Origin: Porphyromonadaceae bacterium UBA7203
GTDB lineage: Bacteria > Bacteroidota > Bacteroidia > Bacteroidales > Muribaculaceae
Assembly: GCA_002490725.1 (NCBI GenBank)
Contig: DKUN01000020.1
Span: 1 to 53,587 of the forward strand
Direction: 5' to 3'
Length of the DNA stretch: 53,587 nucleotides
The first letter of the stretch is position 1, and every line of letters starts with the position of its first letter. Below the pieces are notes generated by a model. That model did no database searches, had not been told where the DNA came from, and worked only from the letters and a program-made list of their open reading frames with translations. Shown here one piece after another: positions 1 through 7,705 of the stretch. Position numbers and translations under genes: made by a program.

Positions 1-18
1 GTTCTGCTTCCGGCGAAA

Positions 19-1590
19 TCAGTCGCGGAAGCAGCGGAGGGTGGGGTAGGATATGCCGTCGGCAATCTGCCAGATGGTGGTGAAGTCCCAGCCTTCGTAG
101 GTTGATTTGAACTTCATCTGCTCTTCGCTGACGTTGCCCCAGCCATAGCAGTGCTCATTCCGGAAACTGCTGAAGTTAACGTATGTGCCTGTCGGTTTTT
201 CGCCTACCACATAGCAGTTGGTCGCTTCATAGCCGAATGCATAAGCTTTCCACTGGCATTCAACAGTTCCGCAGAAATAGCTGTTGCTGACAGTGGCGTT
301 GGCGGCTATGCCGGATGCGTTGTCGTTATTGCTCGAATCCTTGACGTTTCCGATGACCTTGCACTGATCAACGCCGCCATTGATGTAGGAGTAGTTGGCG
401 ATGCCTGATGTGGTGCCATTGCCGATAATGTTGCCGCTGACGCTGCATTGCGAGATGTTGACGTTGTTAATGGTCATTCCGCAGATTGCTGCCGTCATGG
501 TCTTGCCGGATATGCCGCGTTCGCCAAGCTCGACTATGATGCCGGTCAGATTGCCCGGTTCACCGGATGGCTGCCGGGTAGCCTTGGCGAATAGGCCTAC
601 ATAGTTGGTTGTGGGGCGGTTGATCCAGAGGCCGGTGATTTTGTGGAATCGGCCGTTGTAGGTGCCGCAGAAGTCGGCGATGGGTTCCCAGCCTGAACCA
701 GCGGGGTCGATAAACGAGGCCAGGTCAATGTCGGCGGTCTGTACAAAGTGGGCCGTGGGGGCCTGGCGCACGTTTGAGAGCTGGGCGGCGGTGGCTATCT
801 GATATGGGTCGGCTACAGTACCTGAGCCGGCGGCGAAAAGCGGATTGGCCGATGCGGCCTGGGTCACGGTGATTTCCGCGCTGCCAAGCGAGTTTGAAAT
901 CTTGACTATGCCGGTGCGTGGTGTGGCCGAATGGTTCGTGGTGGCAGCGAAGATAAGCGTTAGCTCATTTTGCGAAACATAGAGCCATTCAGGCTTTTCG
1001 GCGATGGTAATCTGTGTCGGATATCTGAGCGTCAGAGAGGCTTCAGCATCATCGGCTGCGAGATTCACCGAAGTGGCCGACAGTGAAATCACCATCTCAA
1101 ACGGGCACTGATATTTGATTTGTGCGCCCATGATGCCTCCCGAAGTTGATTCCAGGTATGACATCACGTAGATGCGGGCATATTCTTGCTCGGCGCCCGC
1201 ATTTCTAATATACTTGGCAACATAGCCGTGGCCGGGCATCAGGGCTACCTCTGACTTCCAGCCGCTCGAAGGAATTTCGGTAATGTTGCCGAGACCGGCA
1301 ACCTCGCCTACGTCGACCAGTTCGACGAAACTCGTGCCGCGAAGATTGTTGGATCTGTTGATTGCGATGCCGAAATAATAATTCTTGCCAATATCCAGAG
1401 GGTCGTCGTCGTTGGTCAGGTTGACTGTAATGGTGTTGTCGGGGTCTTTAACAGGCTGGTTGGGGTTGACGGAGCCGCCGGGCTGTTCGGAGTCGGGGAC
1501 GGAGGGAAGTTCGGGCTCGTCATCGCCGCAGGCGTTCAGTGTGAGGCAGCCGATAAGAGCCAGCACGCAATACTTAAAGTGTTTTTTCAT
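19..1590 (-). CDS. BACON/GLUG-like surface lipoprotein
   Basis: Seen: 523 residues with a lipoprotein signal whose lipobox cysteine is near residue 21 (LTLNAC), followed by an acidic, Pro-rich linker. The middle (about residues 165-250) has the look of a BACON-type beta-sandwich: repeated beta strands ending in the pattern GSAEITVTQAA. After it comes GSGTVADPYQIATAAQL, the characteristic entry to GLUG-type beta-helix regions of Bacteroidales surface proteins, then a repetitive Asn/Gly-rich beta-helix-like tail. Family knowledge: such lipoproteins sit on the outer membrane and bind glycans or mucins; no catalytic motif is visible. It is monocistronic, transcribed away from tsf, behind a roughly 290-base leader. 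The function is not known; a surface adhesin or glycan binder is inferred. Confidence 0.75.
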   Translation of the reverse strand: MKKHFKYCVLALIGCLTLNACGDDEPELPSVPDSEQPGGSVNPNQPVKDPDNTITVNLTNDDDPLDIGKNYYFGIAINRSNNLRGTSFVELVDVGEVAGLGNITEIPSSGWKSEVALMPGHGYVAKYIRNAGAEQEYARIYVMSYLESTSGGIMGAQIKYQCPFEMVISLSATSVNLAADDAEASLTLRYPTQITIAEKPEWLYVSQNELTLIFAATTNHSATPRTGIVKISNSLGSAEITVTQAASANPLFAAGSGTVADPYQIATAAQLSNVRQAPTAHFVQTADIDLASFIDPAGSGWEPIADFCGTYNGRFHKITGLWINRPTTNYVGLFAKATRQPSGEPGNLTGIIVELGERGISGKTMTAAICGMTINNVNISQCSVSGNIIGNGTTSGIANYSYINGGVDQCKVIGNVKDSSNNDNASGIAANATVSNSYFCGTVECQWKAYAFGYEATNCYVVGEKPTGTYVNFSSFRNEHCYGWGNVSEEQMKFKSTYEGWDFTTIWQIADGISYPTLRCFRD

Positions 1591-1888
1591 AATGTGATTG
1601 TGTGTGTCGCGTCCGTTCCCGAGTTGACGTTTAGAGATGGTACAAGAAAAGCGTGGAACGATGTTCTGCTTATTTTAAAGGGGCATCGCCAAACGCCGTG
1701 TCGAAATAAACAGTCCACTCCCACGCCTAATCGCTATATCGCGAACCCCTTGTCGGGGAGTGGATATACGACAAGCATGAGCGTTTTTTTTGACTGCTTT
1801 TCCTTCGACGTAGAAATTTTTGGCGATTTTCTTTAAAGGATAAAGCAAGAAACGCTTTTACAATATGTAAGCAACTTGCGTTGCGCTG
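1591..1888 (-). promoter_or_regulatory. long structured 5' leader of the BACON-like lipoprotein
   Basis: There is no gene between the lipoprotein start and the tsf terminator, a stretch of about 470 bases. The minus-strand promoter at 1889-1919 would give a leader of roughly 290 bases. It contains a perfect 9-bp stem (TCCACTCCC at 1714-1722 with GGGAGTGGA at 1756-1764), whose loop holds a second short stem (TCGC/GCGA around TATATC). A plus-strand reading frame across this area (1579-1836) has no family features and is rejected. No known riboswitch class was recognised; a leader with a regulatory role is inferred. Confidence 0.4.
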
Positions 1889-1919
1889 CAAAGTTACGTA
1901 ATTCCGGCGACTTTGGCAA
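1889..1919 (-). promoter_or_regulatory. Bacteroidota promoter for the BACON-like lipoprotein gene
   Basis: On the minus strand TAACTTTG (1896-1889) fits the TAnnTTTG -7 consensus. A TTG (1919-1917) lies 20 bases upstream as the -33 element. Transcription would start near 1882. Confidence 0.6.
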
Positions 1920-1990
1920 GCGTTGGAACTTATTTTGCGGCTCAGAATCCGCGCGGTCAGGCAGCTTTTTTATGTCACGGTCATGCGGGT

Positions 1991-2032
1991 AAAAAAATCC
2001 GGGGGACTGAGCGGTGAGGCTCTGTCCCCCGG
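1991..2032 (-). terminator. rho-independent terminator of the rplM-rpsI-rpsB-tsf operon
   Basis: Reading the minus strand just after the tsf stop, CCGGGGGAC pairs perfectly with GTCCCCCGG (arms 2032-2024 and 2007-1999), and the stem is followed directly by ATTTTTTT. A long GC stem plus a seven-T run is a textbook intrinsic terminator. Confidence 0.92.
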
Positions 2033-2062
2033 AGGGTATTGGCGGATGAGAAATTCTCGGAA

Positions 2063-3055
2063 TTAGTCCTGGTTGAGGTTTACGCGCTTGAAGCTGATGC
2101 AGGTAAGACCCTTGGAGGCCTGTTCAAGATACTGGCCTACGGTGAGGTTGCCGTCCTTGATGAACTCCTGTTCAACGAGGCAGTTCTCTTTGTAGTACTT
2201 GTTGATGCGGCCCTTGACGATGTTTTCAATCATCTGCTCGGGGAGGTTCGCAGCCTTCTGTTCGGAAACTTCGGCAATGATTTTGCGAGCCTGTTCAGCC
2301 TGTTCGGGAGTAATCCAGCCTTTCGACATGTTGCTCTCGATGTGGGCTTCGCTGTCAACGTGGGCGGGGTTGATGCCGGCCTTGCTGAGGGCGGAGTTAA
2401 CAGCCTTCTGCACCTGTTCCTGCTTGGTCTTTTCGATGGCCACGGCCTTTTCGCTGTCGATAATCGAAGCGGGTACGGCTTCGCGGTTAACCGCTACGGG
2501 GTTCATCGATGCAACCTGCATGGCAACGTCACGGCCAATCTGATAGTCAACGCCTTCGACGTTGAAGCCGCAGATGGTGGCGAGCTTGTTGCCCTGGTGG
2601 TTATAGGAGGTGGTAGAGGGAGCTTCGATGTATTCGAAAGCGCCGATTTCCATCTTTTCGCCGGTCTTGCCCACTTCTTCAACGATGAGGTCGGCAATTG
2701 AGCGGCCGTCGAGTTCGATGGCCTTGAGTTCGTCGAGCGACTTGGCTTTGTTGGCCACTGCGGCGTCGAGAATCTTGGTGGTCAGGGCCACGAAGCCGGC
2801 GTTTTTGGCAACGAAGTCGGTTTCGCAGTTCAGAGCCACGATGGCGGCATAGGTGCCTTCGTTTTTCGAGAGTACGCAGCCTTCAGAAGCCTGGCGGTCT
2901 TCGCGCTTGGCGGCAACTGCCTGACCCTTTTTGCGGAGGATTTCAACGGCTGCCTCGATGTCGCCGTCGGTTTCGGCGAGAGCTTTTTTGCAGTCCATCA
3001 GGCCGGCGCTGGTAAGGTTGCGCAGCTTGGTGATATCTGCCATTGTAACTGCCAT
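2063..3055 (-). CDS. tsf: translation elongation factor Ts
   Basis: EF-Ts is the nucleotide exchange factor that releases GDP from EF-Tu in the cytoplasm. The N-terminal UBA-like module is clear (ITKLRNLTSAGLMDCKKAL), followed by the TDFVAKN motif at the EF-Tu contact and the paired core subdomains. At 330 residues it is of the longer Bacteroidetes type (E. coli 283), with an extended coiled-coil/dimerisation part rich in Lys, Glu and Ala. It lies 42 bases after rpsB, the near-universal rpsB-tsf order, and is last in the operon, directly before the strong terminator at 1991-2032. The start MAVTMADITKLR could alternatively be the second Met (MADITKL). Confidence 0.98.
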   Translation of the reverse strand: MAVTMADITKLRNLTSAGLMDCKKALAETDGDIEAAVEILRKKGQAVAAKREDRQASEGCVLSKNEGTYAAIVALNCETDFVAKNAGFVALTTKILDAAVANKAKSLDELKAIELDGRSIADLIVEEVGKTGEKMEIGAFEYIEAPSTTSYNHQGNKLATICGFNVEGVDYQIGRDVAMQVASMNPVAVNREAVPASIIDSEKAVAIEKTKQEQVQKAVNSALSKAGINPAHVDSEAHIESNMSKGWITPEQAEQARKIIAEVSEQKAANLPEQMIENIVKGRINKYYKENCLVEQEFIKDGNLTVGQYLEQASKGLTCISFKRVNLNQD

Positions 3056-3097
3056 AATAATATAGTAGTTTAGGGGGTGTTTAAATTTCGGGTTAAA

Positions 3098-3931
3098 TTA
3101 CTCGGCTGCGGGGGCAGCTACTTCTTCAGCCTTGGGGGCTTCGGCAGCGGGACGTGCCACACGACGGCGCTCGCGGCGGGGAGCAGCCTTGGGTGCGTCT
3201 TCGTCGGCCTGAGCTTCAGCGGCTTCGTTGTCGGCCTTTTCAACCTTGCGCTCTTCGAGACCCTCGTTCATGGCGGCGATGACGGTGTCGAGCACGAGTT
3301 CGATGCTCTTCGAAGCGTCGTCGTTGGCGGGAATGACGAAGTCGATGTTGTTGGGGTTGGAGTTGGTGTCGACCATAGCGAACACGGGGATGCCGAGACG
3401 AACGGCTTCGGCAACGGCGATGTGCTCCTTGCAAACGTCAACAACGAAGAGGGCTGCGGGCAGACGGTTCAGGTCAGCGATGGAGCCGAGGTTCTTTTCG
3501 AGCTTGGCGCGCTGGCGGGTAATCTGGAGCTTTTCGCGCTTGGAGAGGTTGTCGAAGGTGCCGTCTTTGGTCATCTTGTCGATGGCGGTCATCTTCTTCA
3601 CGGCCTTGCGGATGGTGGGGAAGTTGGTGAGCATGCCGCCGGGCCAGCGTTCGATAACGTAGGGCATGCCTACGGCCGAAGCCTTGTCGGCGATAACCTG
3701 CTTAGCCTGCTTTTTGGTAGCAACGAAAAGCACTTTTTTGCCGCTCTTGGCGATGCTCTTCAGTGCGTTGGCTGCTTCTTCGAGTTTGGCCTGGGTTTTG
3801 TAGAGGTCAAGGATGTGGATGCCGTTGCGCTCCATGAAGATGTAGGGAGCCATTGCGGGATTCCATTTGCGTTTGAGGTGGCCGAAGTGACAGCCGGCTT
3901 CGAGCAGTTGCTCAAAAGAGGGAGTTGACAT
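3098..3931 (-). CDS. rpsB: 30S ribosomal protein S2
   Basis: uS2 binds late to the 30S subunit near the head-body hinge. The start MSTPSFEQLLEAGCHFGHL is diagnostic, and KKVLFVATKKQAK and RWPGGMLTN are conserved S2 motifs. At 277 residues it is longer than E. coli S2 (241). The excess is a C-terminal low-complexity tail, from about residue 230, of alternating acidic, Ala and Arg-rich stretches (for example PRRERRRVARPAAE), typical of Bacteroidetes S2. Upstream, the 117-base gap after rpsI contains a strong hairpin (3979-4028) that is a candidate S2 control site. Confidence 0.98.
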   Translation of the reverse strand: MSTPSFEQLLEAGCHFGHLKRKWNPAMAPYIFMERNGIHILDLYKTQAKLEEAANALKSIAKSGKKVLFVATKKQAKQVIADKASAVGMPYVIERWPGGMLTNFPTIRKAVKKMTAIDKMTKDGTFDNLSKREKLQITRQRAKLEKNLGSIADLNRLPAALFVVDVCKEHIAVAEAVRLGIPVFAMVDTNSNPNNIDFVIPANDDASKSIELVLDTVIAAMNEGLEERKVEKADNEAAEAQADEDAPKAAPRRERRRVARPAAEAPKAEEVAAPAAE

Positions 3932-3978
3932 AGTTTTTGTAGGGATTTAAATGTTTTGTTTACGTTCTTCAGATAATC

Positions 3979-4028
3979 AATCCCGGCGTAGGGAGCGGAG
4001 CAATTGTCGTGGCTCCATCGCCGGGATT
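3979..4028 (-). promoter_or_regulatory. hairpin in the rpsI-rpsB gap, candidate rpsB leader
   Basis: AATCCCGGCG (3979-3988) pairs perfectly with CGCCGGGATT (4019-4028), and inside it GGAGC pairs with GCTCC. The transcript side is the minus strand, about 50 bases ahead of the rpsB start. No T-run follows the stem, so it does not look like a terminator, and no TAnnTTTG promoter was found in the gap. A site for S2 autoregulation or for RNA processing is inferred. Confidence 0.5.
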
Positions 4029-4048
4029 TAGATGCTAAACAGGGCCGA

Positions 4049-4435
4049 TTAACGCTTAGAGAACTGGAAGCGTTTGCGGGCCTTGGGCTGACCGGGCTTC
4101 TTACGCTCGACGGCACGGGGGTCGCGGGTCATGAAGCCTTCGGCGCGGAGGGCCGACTTGTCTTCGGGGTTCACTTTGACGAGGGCGCGGGCAATTGCGA
4201 GACGCAGTGCTTCGGCCTGGCCTTTGTAGCCGCCGCCGTCGAGGTTAACCTGGATGTCGTACTTTTCGGCGCAACCGAGGGTCAGCAGGGGCTGCTTGAC
4301 GATGTATTGCAGAATTTCGGAGGGGAAGTAAACTTCGAGGGGACGGTGGTTGATGGTGATGTTGCCGTTACCTTCTTTGAGGATTACGCGGGCAATGGCG
4401 GCCTTGCGGCGACCAACGGTGTTGAAAGTTTCCAT
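4049..4435 (-). CDS. rpsI: 30S ribosomal protein S9
   Basis: uS9 reaches into the 30S P site with its basic C-terminal tail. The sequence shows the family start (METFNTVGRRKAAIARV), the GGGYKGQAEALRLAIARAL motif and the C terminus ending KRFQFSKR, whose final Lys-Arg contacts P-site tRNA. Its 128 residues match the family length. It follows rplM after 19 bases, the conserved L13-S9 pairing. Confidence 0.98.
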   Translation of the reverse strand: METFNTVGRRKAAIARVILKEGNGNITINHRPLEVYFPSEILQYIVKQPLLTLGCAEKYDIQVNLDGGGYKGQAEALRLAIARALVKVNPEDKSALRAEGFMTRDPRAVERKKPGQPKARKRFQFSKR

Positions 4436-4454
4436 GTGATGCTGCAGGGCTTAA

Positions 4455-4940
4455 TTATTTCTTAATGAGTTTGCTGAGGTCGAGAACTTCGGGGTTCTGG
4501 GCTTCGTGGGGATGCTCGCTGCCGTTGTAGACGTGCATGTTGGTGATGATTTTGCGGCCAAGACGGTTCTTGGGGAGCATGCCTTTCATTACACGGTCGA
4601 ACAGGGGGTGAATGCCGGGCTTGATGTGCTTGTTGAACGATTTCTTCATGAGCACTTCGGGGGTGAGCTCTTTCTGACCGCCGGGGTAACCCGAGAAGGT
4701 GTAGTAGATGTGGTCGGTCATCTTTTTGCCGGTCAGAACGACTTTGTCGGCGTTGATGATGATGACGTTGTCGCCGCATTCTACGTTGGGCGAGTAGCAG
4801 GGCTTGTTTTTGCCCATAAGGATTTTTGCGACTTCAGAGCAGAGGCGGCCGAGGTGCAGACCGGTGGCGTCAATCACATACCACTTGTGATCGATGCTCT
4901 GAGCATTGGGAGAGAGGGTTCTGTAGCTAATTGAATCCAC
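4455..4940 (-). CDS. rplM: 50S ribosomal protein L13
   Basis: uL13 is an early-assembly 50S protein. Recognisable motifs are KWYVIDATGLHLGRL, CGDNVIIINADKVVLTGKK, YTFSGYPGG and GMLPKNRLGR. The start codon is GTG (minus strand, 4940-4938). It gives the Bacteroidetes-typical N-terminal extension beginning DSISYRTLS, and no better ATG lies nearby. It is the first gene of the operon rplM-rpsI-rpsB-tsf, with a leader of about 108 bases behind the promoter at 5055-5085. Confidence 0.97.
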   Translation of the reverse strand: MDSISYRTLSPNAQSIDHKWYVIDATGLHLGRLCSEVAKILMGKNKPCYSPNVECGDNVIIINADKVVLTGKKMTDHIYYTFSGYPGGQKELTPEVLMKKSFNKHIKPGIHPLFDRVMKGMLPKNRLGRKIITNMHVYNGSEHPHEAQNPEVLDLSKLIKK

Positions 4941-5048
4941 GATTTATACGTTTAATTATCAGTTCTTTACTGTGGGCTCCTGTGGCAGTTTTGCTTGGCC
5001 AAAAGCTTGGCTGCTGCGGTGTTCCCGGAGTTAGGGTTGGATAAAATC
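4941..5048 (-). promoter_or_regulatory. rplM operon leader
   Basis: This is the untranslated stretch between the rplM promoter and the GTG start. It contains short self-complementary pieces (for example GCCAA with TTGGC) but no single dominant stem. Ribosomal-protein leaders commonly bind their first gene product, so L13 autoregulation is possible here but not shown. Confidence 0.3.
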
Positions 5049-5054
5049 GGTTTG

Positions 5055-5085
5055 CAAAGGTAGTGATTATTTGCGAATTGACAAA
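5055..5085 (-). promoter_or_regulatory. promoter of the rplM-rpsI-rpsB-tsf operon
   Basis: The minus strand reads TTTG (5085-5082), 19 bases, then TACCTTTG (5062-5055). This is a near-ideal Bacteroidota housekeeping promoter. Its -33 box abuts the terminator stem of the preceding mmd operon. Confidence 0.85.
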
Positions 5086-5086
5086 A

Positions 5087-5117
5087 TTTCCGCGCAAAAA
5101 ATCATTTTGCGCGGAAA
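5087..5117 (-). terminator. terminator of the mce-mmd operon
   Basis: TTTCCGCGCAAAA (5087-5099) pairs perfectly over 13 bp with TTTTGCGCGGAAA (5105-5117), with a 5-base loop. On the minus strand it lies about 30 bases after the mmdB stop and is followed by TTTTG. The tail is short but the stem is very stable. Confidence 0.8.
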
Positions 5118-5148
5118 TCGTAGTGAAGTCGTTTCGGAGGGGTGCGGT

Positions 5149-6306
5149 TCAGGCGAGGAAGCCGAGCAGCACGCCGGCTGCGACGGCCGAGCCGATTACG
5201 CCTGCAACGTTGGGGCCCATGGCGTGCATGAGCAGGTAGTTGCTCGGGTCGTATTCGAGGCCGACGTTGTTGGAGATGCGGGCCGACATGGGCACGGCGC
5301 TGACGCCGGCATTGCCGATGAGGGGATTGAGCTTCTTGTCATGGGGAAGCACGAGGTTGAAGAGCTTCACGAACAGTACGCCCGATGCGCTGGCAATGAT
5401 GAAGGCCATGAAGCCGAGGGCGAAGATGCCTACGGTTTCGGCGGTGAGGAACTGCGAGGCCTGGGTCGAGGCGCCGACGGTCATGCCGAGGAGGATGGTG
5501 ACGATGTCGGTCAGGGCGTTGCTGGCGGTTTTGGCCAGGCGGTTTGTTACGCCGCATTCACGAAGCAAGTTGCCGAAGAAGAGCATGCCGAGCAGGGGCA
5601 GGGCGGTCGGAACGACGAAGCATGTCAGCAGCAGGCCGACAATGGGGAAGATGATTTTTTCGTTCTGGCTGACCTGGCGGGCGGGTTTCATGCGGATGAG
5701 GCGCTCTTTTTTGGTGGTGAGCAGGCGCATGATGGGGGGCTGGATTACCGGCACGAGGGCCATGTAGGAGTAAGCGCTGACGGCGATTGCGCCCATGAGG
5801 TTGGGAGCGAGTTTGCTCGAAAGGAAGATGGCCGTGGGGCCGTCGGCGCCGCCGATGATGGCGGTGGCGCCGGCCTGGTCAGGCGCGAATCCGAGCAGCA
5901 GGGCCACCATGTAGGCGCCGAAGATGCCGAACTGGGCCGAGGCGCCGACGAGCATGAGCTTGGGGTTGGCGATCAGTGCGGTAAAGTCGGTCATGGCGCC
6001 GATTCCGAGGAATATCAGGGGCGGATACCAGCCGGCCGACACGCCGCCATAGAGTATGTTGAGCACAGAGCCCTCTTCGTAGATGCCGATTTCGAGGCCG
6101 GCGTTGGTGTCGAAGGGGATGTTGCCAATCAGCATGCCGAAGCCAATCGGCACCAGCAGCATGGGCTCGAAGTTCTTTTTGATTGCGAGCCAGATAAAGA
6201 AGATGCCGATGGCAATCATCACCAGGTTCTGCCAGGAGGCGTTGTACAGGCCTGTAAGGTGCCAGAACTGGGCGATGTTGCCGAGAATGAATTCGGAGAA
6301 GTCCAT
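5149..6306 (-). CDS. mmdB: sodium-pumping decarboxylase beta subunit (MmdB/OadB family)
   Basis: This integral membrane subunit decarboxylates carboxybiotin and exports Na+. It has 385 residues with about nine to eleven hydrophobic segments. The conserved GGADGPTAIF block carries the aspartate known in this family to be essential for Na+ transport, and NPKLMLVGASAQFGIFGAY and the C-terminal GPNVAGVIGSAVAAGVLL are further family signatures. Together with MmdA, OadG and the biotin carrier encoded upstream it forms the complete membrane complex. The carboxyltransferase partner indicates methylmalonyl-CoA as substrate rather than oxaloacetate. It is the last gene of the operon, 22 bases after the biotin carrier, with a terminator at 5087-5117. 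Confidence 0.93.
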   Translation of the reverse strand: MDFSEFILGNIAQFWHLTGLYNASWQNLVMIAIGIFFIWLAIKKNFEPMLLVPIGFGMLIGNIPFDTNAGLEIGIYEEGSVLNILYGGVSAGWYPPLIFLGIGAMTDFTALIANPKLMLVGASAQFGIFGAYMVALLLGFAPDQAGATAIIGGADGPTAIFLSSKLAPNLMGAIAVSAYSYMALVPVIQPPIMRLLTTKKERLIRMKPARQVSQNEKIIFPIVGLLLTCFVVPTALPLLGMLFFGNLLRECGVTNRLAKTASNALTDIVTILLGMTVGASTQASQFLTAETVGIFALGFMAFIIASASGVLFVKLFNLVLPHDKKLNPLIGNAGVSAVPMSARISNNVGLEYDPSNYLLMHAMGPNVAGVIGSAVAAGVLLGFLA

Positions 6307-6328
6307 TGTTTCGTGGAGGCAGGGTGGG

Positions 6329-6751
6329 TTAAGCGATGGTTACGAGTGAGTCGCCTTCGAGGACCGAGTCGCCCTGCTTGACGTTGATGGCGGTGATTTT
6401 GCCGTCGCGGCCGGCGTGGATGGCGTTTTCCATCTTCATGGCTTCGAGCACGATTACGGTGTCGGAGGCTGAGACGGTGTCGCCGACCTTGCAGTTGATG
6501 CTGAGCACGGTGCCGGGCAGGGGGGCGGTTACGGCGCCGGGGCCGGCAGCTGCAGCTGCGGCGGGTTTGGGTGCGGTGGTTGCGGCGGGGGCGGGAGCGG
6601 CGGCTACGTTGGCCACTGCCACGGGGGCTGCGGCGGGGAGTTCTACGGTGTAGTCGGTGCCGTTTACGTTGACGGTAGCCTGCGATCCCTGGATTGCGCC
6701 GATATTTACGGTGTAGTCTTTACCGTTGATTTTATATGAGTAAGTTGCCAT
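6329..6751 (-). CDS. mmdC: biotin carboxyl carrier subunit of methylmalonyl-CoA decarboxylase
   Basis: This 140-residue subunit has a short N-terminal beta region (residues 1-38), an Ala/Pro linker (about 40-72) and a C-terminal biotinyl domain. Its EAMKMEN motif places the biotinylated lysine at residue 106. Family knowledge: the swinging domain carries CO2 from the carboxyltransferase (MmdA) to the membrane decarboxylase (MmdB). The flexible Ala/Pro linker is typical of MmdC/OadA tails. It lies between oadG (57-base gap) and mmdB (22-base gap). It might also serve another biotin enzyme such as pyruvate carboxylase, but the operon argues for MMD. Confidence 0.93.
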   Translation of the reverse strand: MATYSYKINGKDYTVNIGAIQGSQATVNVNGTDYTVELPAAAPVAVANVAAAPAPAATTAPKPAAAAAAGPGAVTAPLPGTVLSINCKVGDTVSASDTVIVLEAMKMENAIHAGRDGKITAINVKQGDSVLEGDSLVTIA

Positions 6752-6807
6752 GGTGATTTTTTCTTCGCTTTATTAAATTAGGTGTGGAAGGGTGGGGGAG
6801 GAGAGAT

Positions 6808-7698
6808 TTATCGGCGGGGGAGTTCGCGCATGATTTTGGCGCTCCAGGCCGATGCGGGGTTGTGGTTGATAGTGAGGCGCGAGTTGCCTACACCTGCGTT
6901 GAGGTATTGGTTGAGCGCCAGGGCTATGACGGCTGCGACTTCGGCGTCGGCGTCAGTGGCGGGCCGGGGAGCGGGGGCGAGGGTTGCGTCAGAGCTGCCG
7001 GCAGCCTTGGCGTTGCGGCGGCTCAGGCTGCGAATCATGATGAAGCAGATGCAGAGCACGAACAGCGCGCCGAACACTATACCCATGGCCATTGCTGCCA
7101 TGGCAAATCCGTGTTTGTCCATTTTTTCGAAATTAGCGATTTTGTTGTTAGGACCCTTGACGTTGTTGAGGCCACCGGGGGTTACGGCCGAAGCGGCGTC
7201 GGAGTCGTCGCGTATCTGCCAAGTGTCGCCGCTGTCGGGGGTGCGTGCATAGCTGCAGTCGGCGCCAACCGATGCGGGCACGGTTACGGAGTCGATGAGG
7301 CTGATGCCGTCGGCGTCGTAGATGGCGATGAAGTTGTCTTGGCCCGGGGTCAGGGTGAAGTTGAGATGTAGGGTGCCGTGGTTGTCGTTGCCGTCGGCCC
7401 AGAAGAGCAGTTGCTGCCCTTTGGCGATTTTGGTGGCGGCGTCGCCCCGCGGCACGAAGTACTTGGTCGGGTTCGAGGGGTCGTCGGTGAGGTATATGGA
7501 GCTGACGTCGACGGCGGCTGCCGTGGGGTTATGGAGTTCAATCCATGCCGAACGGTTGCCGAAGTCGTCAACGATGGAACTTTCGTTGCTCACCATCACT
7601 TCGTTGATGCGAAGGCTCTTGCGCCCCTGGGCCGAGGCCGCGGGGGCGGCCATGGCCAGCAGGGTAGCGAGGGCTATGAATTTGCCGAGCTTTTTCAT
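6808..7698 (-). CDS. OadG/MmdD-type gamma subunit with an N-terminal lamin-tail domain
   Basis: The 296 residues start at MKKLGKFIALATLL, a signal peptide ending near AASA. The open frame continues upstream inside mmdA but has no family features. Residues about 28-165 resemble a lamin-tail (LTD) beta sandwich: LRINEVMVSN, SAWIELHNP, then a Gly/Asp-rich strand pattern ending in a TPGGLNN-like motif. A single hydrophobic helix follows (GFAMAAMAMGIVFGALFVL), then an Ala/Pro linker and a short C-terminal element (VAAVIALALNQYL ... SAWSAKIMRELPRR) typical of small gamma/delta subunits that assemble the Na+ pump. So the LTD would face the periplasm and the tail the cytoplasm. Assignment to the pump rests on the C-terminal half and on position between mmdA (7 bases) and the biotin carrier. 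The role of the LTD is unknown. Confidence 0.8.
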   Translation of the reverse strand: MKKLGKFIALATLLAMAAPAASAQGRKSLRINEVMVSNESSIVDDFGNRSAWIELHNPTAAAVDVSSIYLTDDPSNPTKYFVPRGDAATKIAKGQQLLFWADGNDNHGTLHLNFTLTPGQDNFIAIYDADGISLIDSVTVPASVGADCSYARTPDSGDTWQIRDDSDAASAVTPGGLNNVKGPNNKIANFEKMDKHGFAMAAMAMGIVFGALFVLCICFIMIRSLSRRNAKAAGSSDATLAPAPRPATDADAEVAAVIALALNQYLNAGVGNSRLTINHNPASAWSAKIMRELPRR

Positions 7699-7705
7699 CG
7701 GTTTC

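Noticed and set aside
1579..1836. 85-codon open frame upstream of the first lipoprotein
   Set aside because: Overlaps the start of a good gene on the other strand and has no family match.
5071..6381. 436-codon open frame opposite mmdB
   Set aside because: It is antisense to a clear membrane-protein gene, with His/Glu/Gly-rich sequence of the type produced by GC-rich codons read backwards; no family features.
6530..6640. Ala/Pro-coding GC-rich low-complexity stretch as a repeat element
   Set aside because: It is the normal flexible linker of the biotin carrier protein.
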